64,000 bases of DNA from Candidatus Avimonas merdigallinarum (GCA_904377855.1 CAJFGS010000006.1:1-64000), one strand, 5' to 3'. Positions 27,538-36,128 are shown, counted from the stretch's first letter. The notes: generated from the letters alone by a model not told the origin. Program-made: numbers and translations.

Positions 27538-28674
27538 ATGCGCGTATTGATGACAGGCGGCGGGACAGCGGGGCATATCAATCCCGCGCTGGCGATCGCC
27601 GCCAAGATCCGGGCTGAGCAGCCGGATGCCGAAATCCTTTTCGTAGGGGCGAAGGGCCGGATGGAAACCCGCCTGGTGCCTGCGGCCGGATACCGGATTG
27701 TGACGGTGGACGTGCGGGGATTCCAGCGCAGGCTGTCTTTGAAAAACATCGGCCGCAATATCTCGGCGGCGGTCCATGCGGTGACGGCGGAGGCCGCTTC
27801 CTCCGGGATCCTGCGGGATTTCCGCCCCGACATCGCCATCGGGACGGGCGGCTATGTGAGCGGCCCGATTCTGCGGAAAGCCGCCAAGATGGGGATCCCC
27901 GTGCTGGTGCACGAATCGAACGCCTTCCCCGGGGTCACGGTGAAGATGCTGGCGAAATACGCCGCGGTGACCATGCTCGCTTCGGAGGAGGCGCGCAAAT
28001 ACCTCCCTGCCGGGGCGAAGGCGACGGTGACCGGCAACCCGCTGCGCCCGGAATTCCTCCACCTGGACCGGGAGAAGGCCCGCCGGGAACTGGGGGCGGA
28101 CGACCGGCCGCTCATTTTGTCGGTCGGGGGCAGCCTGGGGGCGGCCCGGGTGAACGCGGCGATGGCGGAGGTGCTCGCCCGCAGCGCCAAGGACGGCCGG
28201 TTCCAGCATATCCACGCGACCGGCAGCGCGGGCTGGGAATCCACCTGCGCCCGCCTGCGGGAGCTGGGCGTGCCGGAAAATGCCCCCGGGATTACCGTGC
28301 GGGAGTACATCGACGATATGCCCCGCTGCATGGCGGCTGCCGATCTGGTGGTTTCCCGCTGCGGGGCGATGACCCTCAGCGAACTGCCGGCGGCGGGGAA
28401 GCCCGCCATCCTGATCCCCTCCCCCAACGTGGCGGAAAACCATCAGTTCCACAACGCTATGGCGCTGGTGAAAAAGGGGGCGGCCGTCTGCCTGGAGGAA
28501 AAGGATCTCACTGCCGAACGCCTGTGGGGGGAAATCGAGAAGCTGGCCTCCTCGCCGGCGGAGCTCCGCCGGATGGCGGAAAACGCGCGCAAAGACGCGA
28601 TCCTGGACGCCGACGACCGGATTTACGCCGTGGTGGAGTCGGTGATGAAAAACGGCGGCCGCTGGCCGGGATAA
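27538..28674 (+). CDS. murG: UDP-GlcNAc : lipid I GlcNAc transferase
   Basis: A 378-residue GT28 glycosyltransferase making lipid II on the inner membrane face. The N-terminal glycine loop GGGTAGHINPALAIA, the central HESNAFPG and the C-terminal donor site RCGAMTLSELPAAGKPAILIP are clear. ATG 27538 follows GGGAGG by 7 nt; the longer frame back to 27472 is not needed. Two hairpin terminators follow, so it probably ends the first dcw transcript. Confidence 0.95.
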   Translation: MRVLMTGGGTAGHINPALAIAAKIRAEQPDAEILFVGAKGRMETRLVPAAGYRIVTVDVRGFQRRLSLKNIGRNISAAVHAVTAEAASSGILRDFRPDIAIGTGGYVSGPILRKAAKMGIPVLVHESNAFPGVTVKMLAKYAAVTMLASEEARKYLPAGAKATVTGNPLRPEFLHLDREKARRELGADDRPLILSVGGSLGAARVNAAMAEVLARSAKDGRFQHIHATGSAGWESTCARLRELGVPENAPGITVREYIDDMPRCMAAADLVVSRCGAMTLSELPAAGKPAILIPSPNVAENHQFHNAMALVKKGAAVCLEEKDLTAERLWGEIEKLASSPAELRRMAENARKDAILDADDRIYAVVESVMKNGGRWPG

Positions 28675-28710
28675 CGGTACTTAAAATAGAATCCAATGAA
28701 AATATATCAT

Positions 28711-28761
28711 AAAACACCGCGAAAGCTGGCCGGACCCCGGCTGGCTGGAAGCGGTGTTTTT
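28711..28761 (+). terminator. Terminator 1 after murG
   Basis: AAAACACCGC (28711-28720) pairs with GCGGTGTTTT (28751-28760), enclosing a second imperfect GC hairpin; Ts continue to 28761. It lies 37 nt past the murG stop. Confidence 0.75.
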
Positions 28762-28807
28762 GCTTTGCGGGAAGGGGCCGTCCGGCTCTTGCCCGCCTGC
28801 ATGCCGC

Positions 28808-28837
28808 AACCCACCGTTCCCTGGTGGGTTTTTGTTT
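28808..28837 (+). terminator. Terminator 2 before murA
   Basis: AACCCACC (28808-28815) pairs with GGTGGGTT (28823-28830), followed by TTTGTTT. It is either a back-up terminator or an attenuator ahead of murA. The rest of the 333-bp gap (28675-29007) holds no gene; the frame open from 28696 has no support upstream of 28996. Confidence 0.65.
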
Positions 28838-29007
28838 GCCCTGCGGCAGAAAAAGAGAGCGAAAACGCCCTCTTTTCACCTTTTCCGCCCCCTTCGCATA
28901 GGATAGGCTTGCAGGCGCGGCATCGCGCGCCGACGGGGCGGGCGGTTTCCCGCAGAAAACCCCTGCTGCTTTTCCGGACTATCTTCTGCGGAGAAATGGG
29001 GCTGAAT

Positions 29008-30267
29008 ATGGAGATACTCAGAATTGACGGCGGCCGCCGCCTGGACGGGGCCGTCACTATCCACGGCGCCAAAAACAGCGCGCTGCCGCTGCTGGCGGCA
29101 TCCCTGCTGGCCCGGGGCACCAGTGAGATAACCAACTGCCCGCAACTGTCCGACGTCGCGGCTTCGGTGAACATCCTCCGGCACCTCGGTTGCCGGGTGG
29201 AGCGTTCCGAGGGCACGGTGGCGGTGGATTCCCTCCCGCTCAGCCGCAGCGACGTGCCGGACAGCCTGATGCGGGAAATGCGCTCCTCCATCATCTTCCT
29301 CGGCGCGTTGATCGCCCGCACGGGGGAAGCCCATATGTCCTTCCCAGGCGGCTGCGAACTGGGGGCGCGCCCGATCGATCTCCATCTGGCTGCCCTGCGG
29401 CAGCTGGGCGTGAAAATCATCGAGGAGCGGGGACGGCTCCTATGCCGCGCCGGCGGCCGGCTGAAGGGGACGGCCATCGCCCTGGATTTCCCCAGCGTGG
29501 GGGCGACCGAGAATATCCTGCTGGCCGCGTCCACCGCCGAGGGGAAGACCACGATCCTGAATGCGGCGCGGGAACCGGAAATTGTGGATCTCTGCGCCTA
29601 TCTCTCCCGCTGCGGGGCCAGGATCCAGGGCGCGGGGGAGGGGGCGATTACCGTGGAAGGGGTGGAACGGCTGACGGCCGCCCCGTACCGGGTCATGCCC
29701 GACCGCATTGAAACGGTCACTTACCTTGCCGCCGGGGCGGTCACCGGCGGCCGCCTTGCCCTGCGGGGCGCGGAGCCGGCGCATATCGCCACCGTGCTCC
29801 CTGTGTTTGAGGAGGCGGGATGCGAATTGACCTGCCGGCCGGGGGAACTGGAAATCCGGGCGCCCGCACGCCTGCGCCGGGTCCGCTCTATCCGCACCAT
29901 GCCCTATCCCGGTTTCCCCACCGACGCCCAGGCGCCGCTTATGGCCATGACCAGCGTGGCGGACGGGACCAGCGTCTTTGTGGAAAATATTTTTGAAAAC
30001 CGCTATAAACACGCCGGGGAATTGATCCGCATGGGGGCGAATATCAAGGTGGAAGGCCGGGTCGCCGTGGTGGAGGGGGTTGAATCCCTTTCCGGCGCGC
30101 CGGTGGAATGCACCGATCTGCGGGGAGGCGCGGCGCTGGTCATCGCCGGGCTGGCGGCGGACGGAACGACCTCTTTGCGGGAAATCCACCACCTGGACCG
30201 GGGATACGAAGGGCTGGATTCCGCCTTGCAGGGACTCGGGGCCCATATCCAGCGGATTGAAGAATAA
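29008..30267 (+). CDS. murA: UDP-GlcNAc 1-carboxyvinyltransferase
   Basis: A 419-residue enoylpyruvyl transferase making UDP-GlcNAc-enolpyruvate, the committed step of peptidoglycan synthesis and the fosfomycin target. The active-site loop FPGGCELGARP carries the nucleophilic Cys at about 116. HGAKNSALPLLAA lies near the start and PGFPTDAQAPLMA holds the catalytic Asp. ATG 29008 (MEILRIDGG) is preferred; ATG 28996 is four codons upstream. In Bacillus murA sits in or near this cluster, and here it follows two terminators, so its own promoter is expected but was not identified. Confidence 0.95.
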   Translation: MEILRIDGGRRLDGAVTIHGAKNSALPLLAASLLARGTSEITNCPQLSDVAASVNILRHLGCRVERSEGTVAVDSLPLSRSDVPDSLMREMRSSIIFLGALIARTGEAHMSFPGGCELGARPIDLHLAALRQLGVKIIEERGRLLCRAGGRLKGTAIALDFPSVGATENILLAASTAEGKTTILNAAREPEIVDLCAYLSRCGARIQGAGEGAITVEGVERLTAAPYRVMPDRIETVTYLAAGAVTGGRLALRGAEPAHIATVLPVFEEAGCELTCRPGELEIRAPARLRRVRSIRTMPYPGFPTDAQAPLMAMTSVADGTSVFVENIFENRYKHAGELIRMGANIKVEGRVAVVEGVESLSGAPVECTDLRGGAALVIAGLAADGTTSLREIHHLDRGYEGLDSALQGLGAHIQRIEE

Positions 30268-30274
30268 TAAAATA

Positions 30275-30290
30275 TAATTTAATTAAATTA
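30275..30290. promoter_or_regulatory. 16-bp AT palindrome upstream of the DUF2089 promoter
   Basis: TAATTTAATTAAATTA is perfectly self-complementary and lies in a 40-bp stretch almost free of G/C, directly after murA and upstream of the -35. It could be an UP element or an operator; its composition contrasts sharply with the GC-rich surroundings. Confidence 0.5.
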
Positions 30291-30305
30291 AAAATAAAAT
30301 AAATA

Positions 30306-30334
30306 TTGACATAAACAAAATTAAACTTTATACT
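30306..30334 (+). promoter_or_regulatory. Promoter of the DUF2089 gene
   Basis: TTGACA (30306-30311), 17-bp spacer, TATACT (30329-30334). It makes DUF2089, and possibly ftsQ-ftsZ, independent of the mraZ promoter. Confidence 0.85.
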
Positions 30335-30364
30335 GTACTTAATGGAGCAGCGGGAGGGAGTGCG

Positions 30365-30667
30365 TTGGCGGAGGTTCCCGAATGGATGCAGGGCTTGGAA
30401 TCGGAAGATTTCGAGTTTATCCGGCATTTTCTGCTGTCTTCCGGCTCCCTGAAGGAGATGGCGGCGATTTACGGCGTCACCTACCCGACCATCCGCCTGC
30501 GCCTGGACCGCCTGATTCAGAAAATCCGGTTGAATGAAGAAAGGGCCGGCGACCCGTTTGCCGCCTTGGTCCGGCAAATGACGCTGGACGGCAGGCTGAA
30601 CATGGACGCGGCGGACACCCTTCTCAAGGAGTACCGGCGGCCGAAAGGGGGAGGAGGCTCATCCTGA
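30365..30667 (+). CDS. DUF2089-type HTH protein without zinc ribbon
   Basis: A 100-residue protein. LESEDFEFIRHFLLSSGSL and ITYPTIRLRLD-like GVTYPTIRLRLDRLI match the DUF2089 helix-turn-helix core. Usual members carry an N-terminal CPxC zinc ribbon, which is missing here. It starts at TTG 30365, with GGGAGGGAG 4 nt upstream. Unusually it sits between murA and ftsQ and has its own strong promoter with an AT-palindrome, suggesting autoregulation or a role in setting ftsQ-ftsZ expression. That role is inference; the family is largely uncharacterised. Confidence 0.75.
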   Translation: MAEVPEWMQGLESEDFEFIRHFLLSSGSLKEMAAIYGVTYPTIRLRLDRLIQKIRLNEERAGDPFAALVRQMTLDGRLNMDAADTLLKEYRRPKGGGGSS

Positions 30668-30696
30668 TGGACGGGGGCGTGGGATTTTCTTAAGAG

Positions 30697-30716
30697 AGGC
30701 TTAAAAAAGCCTTTCC
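30697..30716 (+). terminator. Weak hairpin after the DUF2089 gene
   Basis: AGGCTT (30697-30702) pairs with AAGCCT (30707-30712) over AAAA, then TTCC. The short stem and poor T-run would allow read-through into ftsQ. Confidence 0.4.
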
Positions 30717-30824
30717 GGGGACGGAATTCGGCGTTTTCCCCTTTTCTTTTCTCCTGCGTTTTGGTATGATGTTTGGTATTGGACAGCCTAAAAATCCCCC
30801 GATGCGGAAAGGCAAGGAACGGAA

Positions 30825-31802
30825 ATGAAGGATCCGAAACAGAAGGCGGCGCCTCCCAAGGCGGCGCCGCCGAAAAAGAGGAAAAAGCGCCGTTTAAAGC
30901 CGGCGCGGGTCGCCGTTTTCGTGCTGATCCTGCTTTTGCTGATCGCGGGGATCGTCGCGGCGGTTGTGCTCCTCCTCCGGCCGGGGTCCCCGTCTTCCGA
31001 AGAGGGAGGCGGCAACCAGGCGGTCTTCGGCCTGAAAAGCATCGTGGTGGAGGGCGACACCCGCTACACGCAGGAGGAAATCATCGCGGCGAGCGGCCTG
31101 TCCGTGGGGCAGAGCATTTTCTCCGTGAAAAAGCGGGAGGCCGCGGAAAAGATTCTGCAGGCGTTCCCTTATGTGGAACGCGTCAGCGTGGACAGCCCGT
31201 CTTTCAGCACCATCAAGATTACCATTGAAGAGGCGGAGCCAATCGCCGTGGTGGAAGCAGAGAACGGCTGGTTCATCCTCGGCGGGAACGGCAAAGGGCT
31301 GGAGCTGCTGCCCGACGGCAGCGGGCGGCTGGACGGCTATATGAAAATCCGCTGCACCCTGGCGGACGGCGCCGGCGTGGGGAACACGCTGATGAGCGAC
31401 GAGGATATGGAACTCCTGCAGTCCCTGTTTACCTCGATTTCGGATCATTCGCTCCAAAATGTCCAGGAGATCGATCTGCAGGATCCGACCGATATCCGTC
31501 TGCTCTGGAACGATCAAATCACCGTCCTTCTAGGCAACGATCTCAATTTGGATCACAAGATTGCCATGTATGCTTCCACGCTGCCCCGGATTCTGGAGAA
31601 GTATGGGGAGGATACCCGGGGGCAGATGGATCTCCGGGCCTATTCCAACTCCGATCCGGATCAGCAGCAGGCGGTGTATACGCCCGAAGAAGCTCTGACC
31701 ACGGCTCCGCCAGCCGGCACCACCACCGGGACGGGCAGTACAACCGGCACAGGCAGCACGACCGGGACAACCGGGACGTCGACAGCGGCGCCCGCCGCCT
31801 GA
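30825..31802 (+). CDS. ftsQ: Cell-division protein FtsQ/DivIB
   Basis: A 325-residue bitopic protein: a Lys/Pro-rich cytoplasmic N-terminus (about 1-27), one membrane helix (VFVLILLLLIAGIVAAVV), a POTRA domain (LKSIVVEGDTRYTQEEIIAA) and the DivIB beta domain. It links FtsL/FtsB to the divisome. The last 35 residues are a low-complexity Gly/Thr tail (TTGTGSTTGTGSTTGTTGT) coded by short imperfect repeats, which may vary between strains. The ATG at 30825 lies about 160 bp after DUF2089. Confidence 0.9.
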   Translation: MKDPKQKAAPPKAAPPKKRKKRRLKPARVAVFVLILLLLIAGIVAAVVLLLRPGSPSSEEGGGNQAVFGLKSIVVEGDTRYTQEEIIAASGLSVGQSIFSVKKREAAEKILQAFPYVERVSVDSPSFSTIKITIEEAEPIAVVEAENGWFILGGNGKGLELLPDGSGRLDGYMKIRCTLADGAGVGNTLMSDEDMELLQSLFTSISDHSLQNVQEIDLQDPTDIRLLWNDQITVLLGNDLNLDHKIAMYASTLPRILEKYGEDTRGQMDLRAYSNSDPDQQQAVYTPEEALTTAPPAGTTTGTGSTTGTGSTTGTTGTSTAAPAA

Positions 31803-32018
31803 GAGATGGGAACCGGCTGAGGCGCCCGAGCGCCAAAGGGAGATTTTTCCGGATTTTCTTTGGGGTGAATTTGCCGGGAACGGTTGAATTTGGACACGGG
31901 GCATGATAAGATAAAGGATAAGAATAAAAAGGCAGTACATATAGGATGTATGGAAAGTTTGGCATAAGAAATTCAGCCGCTGGGCCGGCTTCAGGAAATA
32001 AAGCTGGGAGGAAGTTAC

Positions 32019-33107
32019 ATGGGTTTTGAATTTGACAACGATTTTATGGACGGCGTTCAGATAAAAGTGGTCGGCGTCGGCGGCGGCGGCGGGAACGCGG
32101 TCAACCGCATGGTGCGCGCCGGCGTGCAGGGCGTGGAATTCGTCACGATCAACACCGACCGGCAGGCGCTGGCCCTTTCGCAGGCCACGCAGAAAATCCA
32201 GATCGGCGAAAAGCTGACCCGCGGGGAAGGGGCCGGCTCCAAGCCGGAGATCGGCCAGCGCGCGGCGGAGGAAAGCCGGGACGAGATCATGGCGGCGCTC
32301 AAGGGGACCGACATGGTGTTCATCACCGCCGGCATGGGCGGCGGCACCGGCACCGGCGCGGCGCCGGTGGTGGCGGAAATCGCCCGGGATTTGGGGATCC
32401 TCACCGTGGGCATCGTGACCAAGCCGTTTGCGTTTGAGGGCCGGAAGCGGATGGAACAGGCCGAAAACGGCATTACCGCGCTGCGGGAGCAGGTGGACAG
32501 CCTGGTGGTGATCCCGAACGAGCGCCTGAAAATGGTGAGCGAGCAGCGCATCACCCTGGCCAACGCCTTTGAAATTGCGGACGACGTGCTGCGCCAGGGC
32601 GTGCAGAGCATCTCCCAGCTGATTAAGGTGCCCGGCCTGGTCAACCTTGACTTTGCGGACGTTACCGCCGTCATGAAGGACGCCGGTTACGCCCACATGG
32701 GCGTTGGCCGCGCGGAAGGGAAGGAAAAGGCGGAGGCTGCCGCGAAGGCGGCGATTTCCAGCCCGCTGCTGGAGACTTCGATCGACGGGGCGAACGGCGT
32801 GATTATCAATATCACCTCCTCCCCGGATATCGACCTGGAAGATGTGGAACTGGCCTCGTCGATGATTTCCCGCGCCGCCCACCCGGATGCGAATATTATC
32901 TGGGGCGCGGCCTTTGACGAAACCATGGACGATGAGATCTGCGTGACGGTCATTGCCACCGGCTTTGCAAACGACGGCCCCTATACAGCGCCGGAAATCG
33001 GGGCTTCTTCCACGGGGGCGTCGGGTGCGGGCAGTTCCTCCTCTTCCACGCTGGATGATCCCGATTTTACCAGCATCATGGATATTTTCAAGAAAAAGCG
33101 GGATTAA
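32019..33107 (+). CDS. ftsZ: Cell-division GTPase FtsZ
   Basis: A 362-residue tubulin homologue forming the Z ring. Seen are [15 protein letters not shown] near the start, the tubulin signature [10 protein letters not shown] at about 107-116, and NERL and NLDFADV of the GTPase/T7 region. A short Ser-rich linker leads to the C-terminal peptide [14 protein letters not shown], which binds FtsA/SepF/ZipA-type anchors. ftsA and sepF are not in this window. GGGAGG lies 8 nt before the ATG. A possible promoter (TTGAAT-17-TAAGAT) sits near 31884-31912. A strong terminator follows. Confidence 0.97.
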   Translation: MGFEFDNDFMDGVQIKVVGVGGGGGNAVNRMVRAGVQGVEFVTINTDRQALALSQATQKIQIGEKLTRGEGAGSKPEIGQRAAEESRDEIMAALKGTDMVFITAGMGGGTGTGAAPVVAEIARDLGILTVGIVTKPFAFEGRKRMEQAENGITALREQVDSLVVIPNERLKMVSEQRITLANAFEIADDVLRQGVQSISQLIKVPGLVNLDFADVTAVMKDAGYAHMGVGRAEGKEKAEAAAKAAISSPLLETSIDGANGVIINITSSPDIDLEDVELASSMISRAAHPDANIIWGAAFDETMDDEICVTVIATGFANDGPYTAPEIGASSTGASGAGSSSSSTLDDPDFTSIMDIFKKKRD

Positions 33108-33162
33108 AACCGGGCGGCGTCCGGGCAAACGGGCCGCAAAAGAAAAAACGGATAGGGATTGG

Positions 33163-33197
33163 GCCGGCGCGGGGCATATGCCCCGCGCCGGCTTTTC
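33163..33197 (+). terminator. Terminator of ftsZ
   Basis: A 30-nt perfect palindrome (33163-33192; arms GCCGGCGCGGGGCAT and its complement) followed by TTTTCG. It lies 55 bp past the ftsZ stop. Confidence 0.92.
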
Positions 33198-33295
33198 GCT
33201 TTGTCCCGACATTGGTCAAATTGAGCGGTTTTGGCCGGAATTTGTCCGCTTGGTCGGGTGAGATCGCTTGATTTCCTGAAATCGCTCCATTTCGC

Positions 33296-33323
33296 TTGCA
33301 ATCTTTCCGTTTTGTGCTATAAT
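33296..33323 (+). promoter_or_regulatory. Promoter of the corA leader
   Basis: TTGCAA (33296-33301), 16-bp spacer, TATAAT (33318-33323). The start near 33330 gives a leader of about 180 nt before corA. Confidence 0.85.
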
Positions 33324-33329
33324 AGCGAA

Positions 33330-33509
33330 TGGAAAAGCCGGCGATATGGTGATAGGGGAGCGATGCTGTGCAAATCCCCTGCCGGCCTTAAAAACGATGG
33401 AGGTGGAGACGGTGAGCCCTGACCCTGGCCGAAGTTGCCTGAAAAATCACATAACCGGGGCGCGCCGGTTTCCTTAAGGCGGCGCATCCCGGGAAAGGGG
33501 GATGCGCGT
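33330..33509 (+). ncRNA. Structured corA leader, candidate translational riboswitch
   Basis: Visible pairings include a closing helix formed by ATATGGTGAT (33344-33353) with ATCACAT (33447-33453), flanked by CCGG on both sides. Inside it, GGGGA (33355-33359) can pair with TCCCC (33375-33379) and CCGGC with GCCGG (33382-33385). At the end GCGCATCCC (33482-33490) pairs with GGGATGCGC (33499-33507), holding the Shine-Dalgarno GGGAAAGGGGG in loop and 3' arm, 2 nt from the corA ATG. I could not match the leader to the M-box or any other riboswitch class I know. A metal-sensing role is inferred only from corA. Confidence 0.55.
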
Positions 33510-34436
33510 ATGCTGCATTTTTACAAGACGGTGAACGGCCGGATCCGCGAGCTGGAAGAGCTGGAGGACGGCTGCTGGATTGACGCGGTCAATCCGGACG
33601 AAAAAGAGATCAATTTCCTGATTCAGCGGTTTTCCCTGGAGCCGGATTTCCTCCGCGCGTCGCTGGACGAAGAGGAATCCTCCCGTATCGAGAGCGAGGA
33701 CGGGGTCACGCTGATAATCATCGACGCGCCGGTTGCCGAGAAGGGCGATACCGGAATCACCTATTACACGATGCCGATGGGGATTCTGGTGACCAAGAGC
33801 AATGTCATCACGGTTTCCCTGCGGGAAAACACGATAATCGCGGAATTTGCCGAGGGAGTGGTCCGCGGCGTCCAGACCGAACTCAAGACGCAGTTTGTGC
33901 TGAAAATCATCCTGCGGGTCGCTACCCGGTATCTGCAGTACCTCAAGCAGATCGATAAGGTGTCCAACCTGCTGGAACGGCAGCTGCGCAAATCCATGAA
34001 AAACAAAGAGCTCATCCAGCTTCTCGATGTGGAGAAATCGCTGGTGTACTTCTCCACCTCCCTGAAGTCGGACGAGACCACCCTGGAAAAGCTGATGCGG
34101 GGCCGGTATATCAAGCTGTATGAAGAGGATCAGGATCTTCTGGAGGATGTGCTGATTGAAATCAAGCAGGCCATCGAAATGTCCGGCATCTACCTGAACA
34201 TCCTTTCCGGCACCATGGACGCCTTTGCGTCGGTCATTTCCAATAACCTGAATATTGTCATGAAGGTGCTGGCTTCCATCACCATCGTGATTTCCATCCC
34301 CAATATCATCGCCGGGTTTTACGGCATGAATGTGGAAGGCCTGCCGTTATCCCAGTTTTTCTGGTTCCCGATCGTCCTGGCGCTGGCGCTCATGGGCGTG
34401 GTCGGGTTTATCCTCCATAAAAAGGATATGCTCTAA
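33510..34436 (+). CDS. corA: CorA-family Mg2+ (divalent metal) transporter
   Basis: A 308-residue channel subunit; CorA forms pentamers passing Mg2+ or Co2+. A long acidic/helical cytoplasmic domain (about 1-245) is followed by two C-terminal helices, with the GMN selectivity motif in FYGMNVEGLP at about 271-273. The open frame begins at 33435, but ATG 33510 (MLHFYKTVNGRI) is the family start and follows GGGGG closely. It has its own promoter and structured leader and is flanked by terminators on both sides, so it is monocistronic. Confidence 0.93.
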   Translation: MLHFYKTVNGRIRELEELEDGCWIDAVNPDEKEINFLIQRFSLEPDFLRASLDEEESSRIESEDGVTLIIIDAPVAEKGDTGITYYTMPMGILVTKSNVITVSLRENTIIAEFAEGVVRGVQTELKTQFVLKIILRVATRYLQYLKQIDKVSNLLERQLRKSMKNKELIQLLDVEKSLVYFSTSLKSDETTLEKLMRGRYIKLYEEDQDLLEDVLIEIKQAIEMSGIYLNILSGTMDAFASVISNNLNIVMKVLASITIVISIPNIIAGFYGMNVEGLPLSQFFWFPIVLALALMGVVGFILHKKDML

Positions 34437-34644
34437 AGGGTGCGCCGCGTTTCGCCTCCCGGCCGATATGCGGCCGGGCGCCGGCTGGTCCTTCGATGCA
34501 GGCACAGACGCTGCCGCGGTACAGCGGCGGGGCGGTATCCCCGAAGGATCCCCTATAAGCGCGGGGGACATTTTTCGGTATATTGCGCCCTTGGCAGGCG
34601 TCCCCGGCCAAGGGGAAACGGTTGCCGCGCCGTTCTGAATTATC

Positions 34645-34671
34645 AAAAGCCGCCCAAGGGGCGGCTTTTTT
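34645..34671 (+). terminator. Terminator of corA
   Basis: AAAAGCCGCCC (34645-34655) pairs with GGGCGGCTTTT (34659-34669) around AAG, then TT. The roughly 200 nt between corA and this hairpin contain no recognisable gene. Confidence 0.88.
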
Positions 34672-34897
34672 CAACGCCCGAAACGGAGGAAGCCTCCGCA
34701 GAATCCACGCCGCAGCAAAGGCGCCGCGCCGTTTTGGACAGCGCTTTCCCTTTTGCGCGCGGCGGGAGAGCGCGGCGCCTCCGGCGGATTGGGCAGGCGG
34801 CAGCGGAAGCCCTTCGTCCAAAACGGCCTTTGCTGCCTGGAAATCTGCGGAAAAAAGCAGGGCGGCAGCGGAAAATGGAAAAATACGAGAAGCCCTA
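34672..34897. other. Intergenic region, no gene seen
   Basis: GC-rich DNA between the corA terminator and the next promoter. Short frames on both strands have the Arg/Ala/Pro composition of non-coding high-GC sequence. Nothing functional was recognised. Confidence 0.4.
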
Positions 34898-35012
34898 TTG
34901 ACAAGCGGCAGGGGAGTATGATACGATAAGCTTAGTTAGTTTAAACTAACGTTAAAAAGCAGGGGATAGAGAGGGGTTCTTTTTTATTCCCTTAAAGTTA
35001 GTTTACGCTAAC
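34898..35012 (+). promoter_or_regulatory. Promoter with two DtxR-like dyads
   Basis: TTGACA (34898-34903), 18-bp spacer, TACGAT (34922-34927). GTTAGTTTAAACTAAC (34935-34950) is a perfect palindrome at the start site, and GTTAGTTTACGCTAAC (34997-35012) is a near copy 62 bp downstream. TTAG(G)TTAG-n-CTAAC dyads resemble DtxR/IdeR-family metal-regulator boxes. Between dyad 2 and the DUF2325 start lie about 230 bp without a gene, including a hairpin-like CCGG...CCGG plus TTTTTTT at 35107-35130 that could attenuate transcription. Confidence 0.65.
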
Positions 35013-35243
35013 TAAAACGGCGGAATTCTCCGCTTTCTCGGCGTTTCCCGAGGTACCGGAAGGCGGGTCCGCCAAAGCCCGTGGCAAAGGGAGGCCAGCC
35101 GGGCGGCCGGCGGATAAAACCGGTTTTTTTAGGCAAAAGCGCGTCTCCCATGTGGAACACGAACGCACACTGCTTTTCCGTATGCGGGCTGCTAAGCTGC
35201 ACGGTGCGGCGCTGCGGACGCCGGAAGGAAAGGGGTCAAAGCC

Positions 35244-35531
35244 ATGAGCGTAGTTATCGTGGGCGGGAACGAACGGATGGCCTGCCAATATGAGACCATC
35301 TGCAAGGGGTATGGCTGCAAAGCCAAGGTGTTTACCAAGGAAAACGGCTCCCTGAAGAAAAAGATGGGTTGCCCGGATTTGCTGATTCTGTTTACCAATA
35401 CCGTATCCCATAAGATGGTGATCAGCGCCTTCCAGGAGGCGAAGCGCAACAACATCCCGGTGGCAAGGATCCACACCAGCAGCGCCGCAGCCCTGCACAC
35501 CGTATTGTCCGAACACTGCGCCGCTGTTTAA
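35244..35531 (+). CDS. DUF2325 protein
   Basis: A 95-residue protein, MSVVIVGGNERMACQYETIC..., of the DUF2325 family: a Rossmann-like small domain with VIVGG at the start and conserved CPDLLILFTNTVSH and ARIHTSS segments. Function is unknown. GGAAAGGGG precedes the ATG. It is first of three genes (DUF2325-DUF3793-flavodoxin) with 13-bp and 32-bp gaps. The operon's metal-type operators suggest expression under iron or metal stress (inference). Confidence 0.85.
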   Translation: MSVVIVGGNERMACQYETICKGYGCKAKVFTKENGSLKKKMGCPDLLILFTNTVSHKMVISAFQEAKRNNIPVARIHTSSAAALHTVLSEHCAAV

Positions 35532-35544
35532 GGGAGGGAGCGTT

Positions 35545-36096
35545 TTGCTCGAAAAGTATTTGATTGCGCATTGTTCCCCCACCCTGGCTTCCCTGAAAAC
35601 CGCCAGCCTGTTCCGCCTTCCCGTTCCCTCGGCGGCGGATTTGCAGGCGCAGCTGACGCAGTGGAACCGGACGCTGGCGGGAAAAGGGATCACCCTGCTG
35701 GCTTTGCAGCGGTGCGGGGGCACGGCGCTTGTCTACGTTTTCCGGAAATCCCGCCTGCGGGAGGATTTGTGCAAGCCGGAGGTGGCGCGGTTCCTTTCGG
35801 CATATGGGTATGAAAGCGCGGAACCGGATGCTGCCATCGGGACCCTCAAGAGCCGGCTGGAGGCGGAGGGGGGATTCCCCCATGAAATCGGCCTGTTCCT
35901 GGGGTATCCCCTGGGGGATGTGGCCGGGTTTATCCGCAACGCGGGCCGGAATTTCAAATGCGCCGGCTGCTGGAAGGTATACGGCGACGAGCAGGAAGCC
36001 GCCCGGCAGTTCGCCCGGTACAAAAAGTGCCGGGAGGTTTACGGGCGGCTCTGGAAAGAAGGACGGAGTGTTTGGCAGCTCATCGTAGCCGCTTGA
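35545..36096 (+). CDS. DUF3793 protein
   Basis: A 183-residue protein matching DUF3793: HCSPTLASLKTASLF near the start and HEIGLFLGYPLGDVAGFI about residues 113-130, then CAGCWKVYGDE. It has no signal peptide or membrane helix. Function is unknown; in clostridia the family is often next to flavodoxin genes, as here. It starts 13 bp after DUF2325, with GGGAGGGAG upstream. The start could be TTG 35545 (LEKYLIAHCSP). Confidence 0.85.
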   Translation: MLEKYLIAHCSPTLASLKTASLFRLPVPSAADLQAQLTQWNRTLAGKGITLLALQRCGGTALVYVFRKSRLREDLCKPEVARFLSAYGYESAEPDAAIGTLKSRLEAEGGFPHEIGLFLGYPLGDVAGFIRNAGRNFKCAGCWKVYGDEQEAARQFARYKKCREVYGRLWKEGRSVWQLIVAA

Positions 36097-36128
36097 CATA
36101 ATTTTTGACAGGAAAGAGGCATAGGATC

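Noticed and set aside
33330-33509. corA leader as M-box, cobalamin, yybP-ykoY or NiCo riboswitch
   Set aside because: None of the conserved cores of these classes could be found; kept only as an unassigned structured leader.
34440-34901. Open frames between corA and the DUF2325 promoter on both strands
   Set aside because: Arg/Pro/Ala-rich composition, mutually overlapping frames, and interruption by a strong terminator.
34998-35723. Minus-strand frame of 241 codons over DUF2325
   Set aside because: It starts inside DUF3793 and lies opposite a gene with family motifs; no promoter or ribosome site.
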